Made by a program: the position numbers and the translations under genes
Notes under the pieces: model-generated
What the model saw: the letters and a program-made list of their open reading frames with translations, nothing else
What the model was told of the DNA's origin: nothing
Database searches by the model: none
Part shown: in pieces, positions 1 through 7,028 of the stretch
How the letters are laid out: each line of letters starts with the position of its first letter
Numbering within the stretch: position 1 is the stretch's first letter
Source of the DNA: Pseudomonadota bacterium
GTDB lineage: Bacteria > Pseudomonadota > Alphaproteobacteria > Micropepsales > Micropepsaceae
NCBI GenBank assembly: GCA_021817355.1
Contig: JAKAVI010000320.1
Span: 1 to 17,071 of the forward strand
Reading direction: 5' to 3'
Length of the DNA stretch: 17,071 nucleotides

Positions 1-17
1 AAAACAGCGAGGTCCAC

Positions 18-1346
18 ATGGCATGGGATTTTGAGACCGAACCGGAATTTCAGGAAAAGCTCGACTGGATCGAACGGTTCCTCGATGACGAGGTCGAGCC
101 TTTGGTCCACCTGGACATCTGGCGCGCCGGTCCGGGCTCAAGGGCCTACGAGCAGGCCATCCGTCCCTTGCAGAAAAAAGTACGTGAACAAGGTCTTTGG
201 GCCTGTCACCTTGGCCCTGAATTGGGCGGGCAAGGTTACGGCCAGGTCAAGCTTGCGCTCATGAACGAGCGGCTGGGACGGGTCAATCTCGCCCCCGTCG
301 TTTTTGGCTGCCAGGCACCTGATACCGGCAATGCCGAGATCATTGCCCATTTTGGTACCGAGGAACAGAAGCGCAAATATCTGTGGCCATTGCTCAACAA
401 TGAAATCACCAGTGGCTACTCGATGACCGAACCGCAGGGCGGCTCTGATCCCCTCGCGTTTCAGACCACGGCCGTACTCGACGGCGAGCACTGGGTGATC
501 AATGGTGAAAAATGGTTCACCAGCGGTGCCCGCCATGCGGAGGTCTTTGTCGTATATGCGCTGACCGATCCGGACCATCCGGATCCCTATCGCCGCATGT
601 CCATGTTCCTCGTGCCTCGCCAGAGCGCCGGTGTTGAAGTGGTCCGCTATGTCGGCGTCGGTGAGACCAGCCGCGGTTCCGAAGGCTATATGCGCTACAC
701 CAATGTGCGTGTGCCCAAAGATGCGCTTCTGGGCGAACGTGGCGGAGCCTTTGTCATCGGTCAGACGCGCCTTGGTGGCGGCCGGGTGCATCACGCCATG
801 CGTACGGTTGGCCAGTGCAAGAAAGCGCTCGATCTGATGTGCCGGCGGGCGGTATCGCGGGCCACCCGCGGCAATGGCCGCATCGGTGACTATCAGATGG
901 TTCAGGAACAGATTGCCGACAGCTGGATCGAGCTTGAGATGTTCCGCCTGCTGGTGCTGCAGACAGCCTGGAAGATTGACAAGTACAAGGACTATCGCAA
1001 GGTCCGCAAGGACATCGCCGCAGTGAAGGTGGCCATGCCTAAGGTCTACAGCGAGATCGTCAAGCGCGCGATGCATATCCATGGCGCGCTTGGGGTTTCC
1101 AATGAGATGCCGTTTGCGTCGATGCTGATTGGCTCGATGGTCATGGGAATTGCCGATGGCCCGACCGAAGTGCACAAGGTCACGCTGGCAAGGCAGGTGC
1201 TACGGGACTTCAAGCCTGATCCGGGTCTTTTTCCAGCCTATACCCTGCCCAATATGCGTGCCGCCGCCCAGGCGCGCTTTCCTGACCTTGCAGAGGAAAT
1301 CCGCGCCGAATGGGCAGCACGCGCCGCCAGCATTGATGCCTTGTGA
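18..1346 (+). CDS. Acyl-CoA dehydrogenase family protein (ACAD10/11-like)
   Basis: A 442-residue FAD-dependent enzyme expected to oxidise an acyl-CoA to its 2,3-enoyl-CoA in fatty-acid or related acyl-CoA breakdown in the cytoplasm. Visible family marks are an N-terminal helical domain, the flavin/substrate motif YSMTEPQGGSD (about 134-144), EKWFTSG (about 164-170) and a C-terminal helical domain with HIHGALGVSNEMPF (about 354-366) and IADGPTEVHK (378-387). Classical acyl-CoA dehydrogenases carry the catalytic Glu in a YEGT-like motif near here. By alignment in my head that place is Asp380 of ADGP, as in ACAD10/11-like members. The ATG at 18 has GAGG five bases upstream, but the frame is open to the window edge, so an earlier start is not excluded. 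It precedes an acyl-CoA ligase by 134 bp on the same strand, so the pair may activate and then oxidise the same acid. The substrate chain length is not visible. Confidence 0.93.
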   Translation: MAWDFETEPEFQEKLDWIERFLDDEVEPLVHLDIWRAGPGSRAYEQAIRPLQKKVREQGLWACHLGPELGGQGYGQVKLALMNERLGRVNLAPVVFGCQAPDTGNAEIIAHFGTEEQKRKYLWPLLNNEITSGYSMTEPQGGSDPLAFQTTAVLDGEHWVINGEKWFTSGARHAEVFVVYALTDPDHPDPYRRMSMFLVPRQSAGVEVVRYVGVGETSRGSEGYMRYTNVRVPKDALLGERGGAFVIGQTRLGGGRVHHAMRTVGQCKKALDLMCRRAVSRATRGNGRIGDYQMVQEQIADSWIELEMFRLLVLQTAWKIDKYKDYRKVRKDIAAVKVAMPKVYSEIVKRAMHIHGALGVSNEMPFASMLIGSMVMGIADGPTEVHKVTLARQVLRDFKPDPGLFPAYTLPNMRAAAQARFPDLAEEIRAEWAARAASIDAL

Positions 1347-1480
1347 GGGGTGGCAGGCGCCATCTTGTCGCCGCCGGCCCGCCCGCAGCGGCCACCGTGT
1401 GATGGCGCTTGATTTTTTGTCACCGGGGTGAAGGATGGGGTACTGCCATCTCAACCTCTGGACACGCTCACGGACGCACG

Positions 1481-3226
1481 ATGACCCTGCCCGCCAATTT
1501 TCCTGTCGTTTCTCTCGCCCAGGCCCATGCGCTCCTGACACAACCGGGCTCCAAGCTCGAGATGGACGAAGTCATGATCCGCGGTGTGCGCACCCGCGTG
1601 TGGAAACATTGTCCGCCAAGCTTGCGCGAGATCCTCGCCTATAGCCGCCAATTCGCGGCGCGCGATTTTCTTGTCTACGAGAATGACCGCGCGACCTACG
1701 AAAGTTTCTACCGCGCGACCTTGCGCTTCGCCCACGAACTTGTCCGCCGTGGCGTGAAGAAGGGTGACCGGGTCGCGCTGATCATGCGCAACCTGCCCGA
1801 ATGGCCGGTTGCGTTCTATGGGGTCACCATCATTGGGGCCGTCCTGACACCGCTCAACGCCTGGTGGACCGGGCCCGAACTCGAATACGGTCTGGTTGAT
1901 TCCGGCGCCAAGATCGCTGTGGTCGATGCCGAGCGTCTCGAGCGGATCAGTGAGCATATTGTCAATTGCCCCGATCTGGAGCGCATTTTCGTCAGCCGTT
2001 ACGACGACGATCTGCCGCAAACCAATGTCGAACGGCTTGAGAATATACTGGGGGCAGTCAACGACTGGGACAAGCTGCCCGAGCTTGCGATGCCTGGTGT
2101 TGACATCGCCCCCGATGATGACTGCACCATTCTTTATACGTCGGGTACGACCGGGCGGCCCAAGGGAGCGCTTGGTACCCACCGTAACATGCTCTCCAAC
2201 ATCTTTGCTTCGGCAGCGGCAGCGGCACGCTCCTTCGTTCGTCGTGGCGAGGTGCCGCCACAAGTTGATCCGCTTGAAGCCCCGCAGCGCACGGCGCTGC
2301 TCTCGGTGCCATTTTTCCATGCCACCGGCTGTTTTGCGGTGATGAACCCCACGCTGTTCTCTGGTGGCAAGCTGGTTCTGATGCGCAAATGGGACCCGGA
2401 AATCGCCATGCAGCTGATCGAGCGCGAGAAGGTTAATTCCGCCGGCGGCGTACCAACCATTGCCTGGCAGTTGATTGAACACCCGGCCCGCTCGAAATAT
2501 GACCTGTCCTCGCTGGAAATGGTGTCTTATGGCGGGGCTCCCTCTGCCCCCGAACTGGTGCGCAAGATCGTTGAGAGCTTCCCCAAATCCCAGCCCGGCA
2601 ATGGCTGGGGCATGACCGAAACCAGTGCGACGTGTACCTCCCATGTCGGGGAGGACTATGAGCTTCGACCCGACAGCTGTGGTCCGGCCGCGCCGGTGTG
2701 CGATCTGAAGATTGTGGGCTTCAATGGCGAAACCTTGCCCCCTGGTGAGGTCGGTGAGCTGTGGGCGAGGGGGCCAAACATCGTCAAGGGATACTGGAAC
2801 AAGCCGGAGGCAACGGCCGAAACCTTTGTCGATGGCTGGGTCAAGACAGGAGATCTGGCGCGCCTGGATGAAGAAGGCTTCTGCTATATCATTGACCGCG
2901 CCAAGGACATGCTCATCCGTGGCGGCGAGAACATCTACTGCATCGAAGTCGAGAATGTGCTTTACGAACATCCGGCAGTGATGGATGCAGCGCTGGTTGG
3001 AATTCCACACAAGACCCTCGGTGAGGAACCCGCGGCTGTGGTCCATCTGAAGCCCGGAGTGCACACAACCGAGGCGGAGCTGCGCAGCTTCGTCGCCGGC
3101 AAGCTTGCCGCCTTCAAGGTGCCGGTGAAAATCGTATTCTGGCCGGAGACCCTGCCGCGCAATGCCAATGGCAAGATTCTGAAACGGGACCTTAAGAAAA
3201 TCTTTGTTGACGAGCCCAACGCCTAG
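1481..3226 (+). CDS. Long-chain/medium-chain fatty-acid--CoA ligase (AMP-binding)
   Basis: A 581-residue class I adenylate-forming enzyme that would activate a carboxylic acid with ATP to the acyl-AMP and then to the acyl-CoA. The adenylation motifs appear in order: P-loop YTSGTTGRPKG (219-229), GWGMTETSA (375-383), GELWARGPNIVKGYW (425-439), DGWVKTGD (451-458), the hinge IDRAKDMLIRGGENIYCIEVE (471-491) and the C-terminal catalytic lysine in NGKILKRD (Lys566). All expected active-site motifs are present, so it should be functional. The frame also opens upstream from a TTG at 1409, but that extension is low-complexity and unlike the family. The ATG at 1481 gives the usual length, although its ribosome-binding site is weak. 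It lies behind the acyl-CoA dehydrogenase on the same strand and is convergent with the next gene. Fatty acids are the likely substrate class, but an aryl or other acid cannot be excluded from motifs. Confidence 0.93.
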   Translation: MTLPANFPVVSLAQAHALLTQPGSKLEMDEVMIRGVRTRVWKHCPPSLREILAYSRQFAARDFLVYENDRATYESFYRATLRFAHELVRRGVKKGDRVALIMRNLPEWPVAFYGVTIIGAVLTPLNAWWTGPELEYGLVDSGAKIAVVDAERLERISEHIVNCPDLERIFVSRYDDDLPQTNVERLENILGAVNDWDKLPELAMPGVDIAPDDDCTILYTSGTTGRPKGALGTHRNMLSNIFASAAAAARSFVRRGEVPPQVDPLEAPQRTALLSVPFFHATGCFAVMNPTLFSGGKLVLMRKWDPEIAMQLIEREKVNSAGGVPTIAWQLIEHPARSKYDLSSLEMVSYGGAPSAPELVRKIVESFPKSQPGNGWGMTETSATCTSHVGEDYELRPDSCGPAAPVCDLKIVGFNGETLPPGEVGELWARGPNIVKGYWNKPEATAETFVDGWVKTGDLARLDEEGFCYIIDRAKDMLIRGGENIYCIEVENVLYEHPAVMDAALVGIPHKTLGEEPAAVVHLKPGVHTTEAELRSFVAGKLAAFKVPVKIVFWPETLPRNANGKILKRDLKKIFVDEPNA

Positions 3227-3281
3227 TCTGGTCCAGTGCGCTTTGGATGGCGGCGCTCCTGAGGGGACAGGCGCGCCGTTG

Positions 3282-3318
3282 CTGCGGGACTGATCCCTCC
3301 GCCTTTATCGGCCCGCAG
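3282..3318. terminator. Candidate terminator hairpin between convergent genes
   Basis: The 115-bp gap between the ligase and the oppositely oriented decarboxylase holds a perfect 7-bp inverted repeat, CTGCGGG (3282-3288) and CCCGCAG (3312-3318). Its 23-base loop contains a smaller GGGA/TCCC pairing. There is no clear T-run on either side, so intrinsic termination is only a possibility. The position between two converging genes is the main support. Confidence 0.3.
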
Positions 3319-3341
3319 ATGCTGGTGCCGCGCGGGTGTGA

Positions 3342-5084
3342 TCAGTACGCGGCTAACCCTTGCGAATCCGGGTGCACCATCAAGGTCGCGCTCGCGGATA
3401 TCCTGGCGTTTGCGCTCCGCTCGGAAACCTGTGGTCCGCAAGGTCCATAGTCGAAGTCCGCCGTTACCGGACCCAGTTTGCGCAAGCCTTCCGGGGCATC
3501 GAGCGGATCAAGATGCACCTCGATGAGAGCCAGTCTGTCACAGGCTTGTGTCTCTGTGAGCGCGTGTGCCAGTTCGCCCTCGGTCCTCACTTGCGCAATG
3601 AAGCAGTTGCGCTGTGGCGCAAATACCGAGGGTAACTGCGAATAGTTCCAATTGGCGATATCGTTATAAGCAGAGTTCATGCCAAGAATATACCGCTCGA
3701 TCGTGTAGCCGCGGTTGTTGAGAAGAAAGATGATGGGCTTCAGATTGAGCCGCAGGATTGTCGAAAGTTCCTGGACGGTCAGCTGGAATGAGCCATCTCC
3801 GATAAACAGGAGGTGGCGGCGGTTGGGGTCCGCCAGCGTAGTTCCAAGCACGGCTGGAAGACTAAAGCCAATGGACGCCCAGATGTTCGCGGCAACATAA
3901 TCGACCCCCGATGGCAGCAGCATTCGACCGAGACCGATATTGGAAGTCCCGTTCTCGGCGATCACCACATCGCCTTCCCGAATGAAGCGCGCAAGCTGTG
4001 GCCACAGCCGTTCTTGCCGCAATGGCGCATCTTCAAGCATGCTCCAGTCCGTCTTTCTGCGCAGCCCTCTGTCGGTGATGGGACGCGGCTCCACCTGCGC
4101 CACAAACCGCTCGAGCAGTGCCACACCGTCAACGTCATTGTAAACGTGATCCTGGATGACGACGTGACTGCCATGCAGTTCAACGGTCGCCGCAGCTGGC
4201 AGCGACTGGGTGAACAGGTTGGAGTTGGTTTCAATGAAGCGCGGAGCAGTGACGATCAGGCAATCTGAATTCTCAATCCGTTGTCGAACCGAGGTTTCGG
4301 AGCCCTGACCGGCATAGGCGCCAAGCCACAACGGATGTGTCTCATCCAGAATGCATTTGCCTGTGATCAGACTGGCAAAGGGAATCTGTGTCTTTTCCAC
4401 AAGGGTTTTGAGTGGCGCCGCCATGGCAAAGCGCGCGGCATCTGAATCAATCAGTACGGCCGGTCTCTTGGCATGCGACCATAGCGTGAGCAGATGTTGC
4501 AGTGCGGCATTGAAAGGTTCCGGATTGCCGGTGAAGGCCAGTTCAAGGCGTCGTTGCGGCTTTCGGACCAGCTGATGGGAGACATCTGACGGAAGCTGGA
4601 TATAGACGGGCTTCATTTCTCGCAGGCAGGCGCTGAGGACCCGGTCGATCTCAGCCAGCGCGTTGGCCGCCGTCAGTCGGGTCTGTGCGACTGTGAACTG
4701 CCGATAGCAGTTCATCATGTTGTCGTAGTTGCCATCTGCCAGTGTGTGATGAAGGCAAAGGCCTTCTTCCATCGCATGCAGAGGCGGTGCCCCAGTGATG
4801 CAGACGACGGGCACGTGCTCAGCGCAGGCACCGGCCACGCCGCAGATGGCACTCAGCTCTCCGACACCATAGGTGGTCAGAAGCGCCCCAATGCCATTCA
4901 GGCGGGCGTAGCCATCGGCAGCATAGGCCGCATTCAGTTCGTTGCAGGTGCCGATGAATTCTATGCCGGCGGCATTGCTGACCTGTTCGAGGAACTGCAG
5001 GTTGAAGTCGCCGGGAACGCCAAAAATATGCCGGACGCCCATATCGCTCAGCCGTGCGAGGAGTAACTCTCCGATGGTGATCAT
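3342..5084 (-). CDS. ThDP-dependent 2-oxo-acid decarboxylase (pyruvate/indolepyruvate decarboxylase family)
   Basis: A 580-residue thiamine-diphosphate enzyme that should decarboxylate a 2-oxo acid to the aldehyde. Every residue that defines the pyruvate/indolepyruvate decarboxylase group is visible: GVPGDFNLQ with Asp26, the cofactor-activating Glu49 in CNELNAAYAADGYAR, the His-His pair 112-113 in HHTLADG, the ThDP/Mg motif GDGSFQLT to LLNN (429-457), and Glu463 in GYTIERY. Acetolactate synthases lack the His-His pair. The frame opens two codons earlier at a TTG, but the ATG at 5084 sits 8 bases from AGGAAA (5093-5098), so it is chosen. The body of the family ends near LDPLDAPEGLRKLG; about 40 residues follow as an extra tail. 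A divergent Lrp/AsnC gene suggests a substrate derived from an amino acid, such as phenylpyruvate, indolepyruvate or a branched 2-oxo acid. This is inference, and pyruvate remains possible. Confidence 0.92.
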   Translation of the reverse strand: MITIGELLLARLSDMGVRHIFGVPGDFNLQFLEQVSNAAGIEFIGTCNELNAAYAADGYARLNGIGALLTTYGVGELSAICGVAGACAEHVPVVCITGAPPLHAMEEGLCLHHTLADGNYDNMMNCYRQFTVAQTRLTAANALAEIDRVLSACLREMKPVYIQLPSDVSHQLVRKPQRRLELAFTGNPEPFNAALQHLLTLWSHAKRPAVLIDSDAARFAMAAPLKTLVEKTQIPFASLITGKCILDETHPLWLGAYAGQGSETSVRQRIENSDCLIVTAPRFIETNSNLFTQSLPAAATVELHGSHVVIQDHVYNDVDGVALLERFVAQVEPRPITDRGLRRKTDWSMLEDAPLRQERLWPQLARFIREGDVVIAENGTSNIGLGRMLLPSGVDYVAANIWASIGFSLPAVLGTTLADPNRRHLLFIGDGSFQLTVQELSTILRLNLKPIIFLLNNRGYTIERYILGMNSAYNDIANWNYSQLPSVFAPQRNCFIAQVRTEGELAHALTETQACDRLALIEVHLDPLDAPEGLRKLGPVTADFDYGPCGPQVSERSANARISASATLMVHPDSQGLAAY

Positions 5085-5158
5085 GACCAATTTTCCTATG
5101 TCGCTACATACGCCGGCCTGTGAATCTCATATTGATCTCGATCCCATACAAAGAGCTT

Positions 5159-5224
5159 GCATTTTTCGGGGTGTTTGCCCCTTATCTTGCAATATTCACG
5201 CAATATGGGACGTAGTTTTGCAAT
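5159..5224 (+). promoter_or_regulatory. Helically spaced GCAAT repeats in decarboxylase/Lrp divergent region
   Basis: The 138-bp divergent region contains GCAAT at 5189-5193, 5200-5204 and 5220-5224, plus a near copy GCATT at 5159-5163. Their starts are 30, 11 and 20 bases apart, close to whole turns of B-DNA, and the last copy overlaps the regulator's start codon. Lrp/AsnC proteins often bind several phased sites and repress their own gene, so an autoregulatory and decarboxylase-controlling operator is plausible. No convincing -35/-10 pair was found. A GANTC site lies at 5122-5126. Confidence 0.35.
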
Positions 5225-5699
5225 GTCTGAGCATCCTGATGCGTTCGATCTGAAGATCCTGCAGGAACTTCAGAGGGATGGCCGTCAAACAAACAACGAG
5301 TTGTCGGCACGGATTGCGCTGTCACCGTCACAGTGTTCGCGGCGTCGCAGCTGTCTTGAGGAGGAAGGGTATATCCGCGGTTATCACGCGCGGATCGATC
5401 ACGCCAAACTCGGAATGGGGCTGCTCTGCATCATTTCGGTGACGCTGTCGACGCACAACCAGCACAGTGCCAGGCGGTTCGGGCGGTTTGTGAGCAAGCT
5501 GCCCGAGGTCCTGGAGGCCTACGCCCTTACCGGTGACATGGACTATTATCTCAAGGTCATGACGCGTGATCTGAGGGACCTATCGCGCTTTGTGAGTGAC
5601 GTTCTTCTGCCGCACGCGACGGTGCAGCATGTCAGGACATCAATCGTGCTAGATACGCTGAAGGAAGCCTCCGGCTATCCCGTCTCGTTGCCGGGATGA
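5223..5699 (+). CDS. Lrp/AsnC family transcriptional regulator
   Basis: A 158-residue regulator. Residues about 7-56 form the AsnC-type winged helix-turn-helix (DLKILQELQRDGRQTNNELSAR, then SPSQCSRRRSCLEEEGYI), and about 65-150 form the RAM effector/oligomerisation domain. The RAM part contains TGDMDYYLKV (103-112), the usual effector-pocket stretch. Such proteins sense amino acids or their derivatives and act as octamers or larger assemblies. The frame extends to an ATG at 5157 and another at 5205. MSEHPDAFDLKIL at 5223 matches the normal family N-terminus and length, but its ribosome-binding site is poor, so this start is likely rather than certain. It is divergent from the 2-oxo-acid decarboxylase, its most probable target, and convergent with the TetR-type gene, 54 bp away. 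Confidence 0.93.
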   Translation: MSEHPDAFDLKILQELQRDGRQTNNELSARIALSPSQCSRRRSCLEEEGYIRGYHARIDHAKLGMGLLCIISVTLSTHNQHSARRFGRFVSKLPEVLEAYALTGDMDYYLKVMTRDLRDLSRFVSDVLLPHATVQHVRTSIVLDTLKEASGYPVSLPG

Positions 5700-5753
5700 T
5701 ACCGCGTCTAAGACAGTCTCTCCGGGCTTGTCCGTTCCTGTCGCGGGCGGTCG

Positions 5754-7028
5754 TCACATCACGAAAATGCCCATCAGAAATGGCTTGGCATAAAGTTCCG
5801 CGGCCTCATCGGGAACGGCACCTGGTACCGCCAGTTCGATCGATGCCGCGGCACTTAAGGCGCCATGTAGCGACTGGGCCGCAAGCACCGGATCGACAGG
5901 ACGGACAGTGCCTTCGGCGGCAGCGTCGGAAATCATGGCCGCGAAGCGGTCGGTGGCGCGTGCCCAGCGGGCGACCATGTCGTTGCGAATGGGTTCGGGC
6001 AGGGCTGACAACGCCCCGCCGCGCAGCAGCGGGCCCTGTTCGGATACCTGATACTGGGCGAGGGTCGCGGCTGCCGCGCACAGACGCTCCCAGCCATCTC
6101 CTGGTGCCCCCATCGCCGCGGATTGAATGCGGCGAATGGCTTCGAAGGTGTGTTCAAAGCAGGCGACGACGAGATCATCCTTGGCCTCGTTGTGGTGATA
6201 GAAGGAGCCCTTGGTGACATGAAGATGGGCCGAGATCTTTTCCACCGAGGCGCCACGGTAGCCGTGCAGATTGATGAGCTTGGTGGCAGCGACAAGAAAG
6301 GTTTCGCGCTGGCGGGCCCCTGCCTCCTCCGGAGAGGCGAGCACATCTTGGAGCACAAGCGGTCGCCATGATGCTCCCTCTGGTGCAAGGCCGAGGGTGA
6401 GGATGTCATAAAGACGGGCGGCGATGCGCGGATAATCCTCGACGTGATAGCGCGGTAACCAGGCGACCGACCACAGAATCTGCTCCATCAGTGCGTGGGT
6501 GCGGGCATTGGCGGCATTGCGCGGCAATACCAGACCCGGCCCCTGGAACAGCGTGCGGATGCGCCGGAACAATGCGGTGTAAGGTTCGGAGACGATGCTG
6601 AGGTGGGGCTCCTTGAGAGCCCGGATATCGTTGAACATGGCGATCTGGGGCTCTTCGCCTTCGCGGATGCGCCGATTGCTTTCGAGATAAAGCTCGAGAA
6701 AGCGCCTGAGCCTGAGCCTCGGATCGCTGGAGACAAATGCCGCAGCAGCCAGCCTGTCAAACCATTCTATGCCGCGCAGGAAACAGGCAACCGCGAGGTC
6801 TTCCTTCTTCTTGAAGTAATAGGTTACCGAGGTTGTGGAGAGGTCAACCGCGGCCGCAACATCGGCCAGTGTCATGCCCTTGACGCCGCGCCGGTTGAGG
6901 ATGTCGGTTGCGGCCCAGACGATCGCGTCCTTCTTGCGGGCATAGCGGGGGCTGGCGTGGAACTCTGGGCCCTGTTCATGGTCCAGGGGCACGACCTCAA
7001 AAAGCGGTGGCGTCGCGTTGGCGCTCAT
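5754..7028 (-). CDS. Tandem (double) TetR-family transcriptional regulator
   Basis: A 424-residue protein with two complete TetR units in one chain, about twice the usual length. Unit 1 has its helix-turn-helix at about 33-80 (ILNRRGVKGMTLADVAAAV, then TSVTYYFKKKEDL). Unit 2 repeats it at about 240-290 (LINLHGYRGASVEKISAHL, then KGSFYHHNEAKDDL). Each is followed by a helical ligand/dimer domain. Both DNA-binding units look intact. The ATG at 7028 is five bases from a strong GGAGG (7034-7038), which fixes the start, although the frame continues upstream. The start lies inside the end of the upstream symporter gene on the same strand (32-bp overlap), so the two are probably translationally coupled and the regulator may control the symporter. 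A fused pair could bind DNA as a pseudo-dimer. The ligand is unknown. Confidence 0.93.
   Translation of the reverse strand: MSANATPPLFEVVPLDHEQGPEFHASPRYARKKDAIVWAATDILNRRGVKGMTLADVAAAVDLSTTSVTYYFKKKEDLAVACFLRGIEWFDRLAAAAFVSSDPRLRLRRFLELYLESNRRIREGEEPQIAMFNDIRALKEPHLSIVSEPYTALFRRIRTLFQGPGLVLPRNAANARTHALMEQILWSVAWLPRYHVEDYPRIAARLYDILTLGLAPEGASWRPLVLQDVLASPEEAGARQRETFLVAATKLINLHGYRGASVEKISAHLHVTKGSFYHHNEAKDDLVVACFEHTFEAIRRIQSAAMGAPGDGWERLCAAAATLAQYQVSEQGPLLRGGALSALPEPIRNDMVARWARATDRFAAMISDAAAEGTVRPVDPVLAAQSLHGALSAAASIELAVPGAVPDEAAELYAKPFLMGIFVM

Noticed and set aside
138..1175. 345-codon minus-strand frame opposite the acyl-CoA dehydrogenase
   Set aside because: Antisense shadow: His/Arg/Ala-rich with no domain, while the plus strand encodes a clear enzyme.
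1451..3064. Long open frame (537 codons) on the minus strand opposite the acyl-CoA ligase
   Set aside because: It mirrors a gene with all adenylation motifs, shows no recognisable domain, and is rich in the residues expected from reading GC-rich codons backwards.
5168..5181. GGGG-TGTTTG-CCCC hairpin in the decarboxylase/Lrp intergenic region
   Set aside because: The stem is four base pairs only, with no T-run in either direction, and it lies in a divergent promoter region where a terminator is not expected.
5700..5753. Terminator between the convergent Lrp and tandem TetR genes
   Set aside because: The 54-bp gap has GC-rich words but no stem that pairs well and no T-run.
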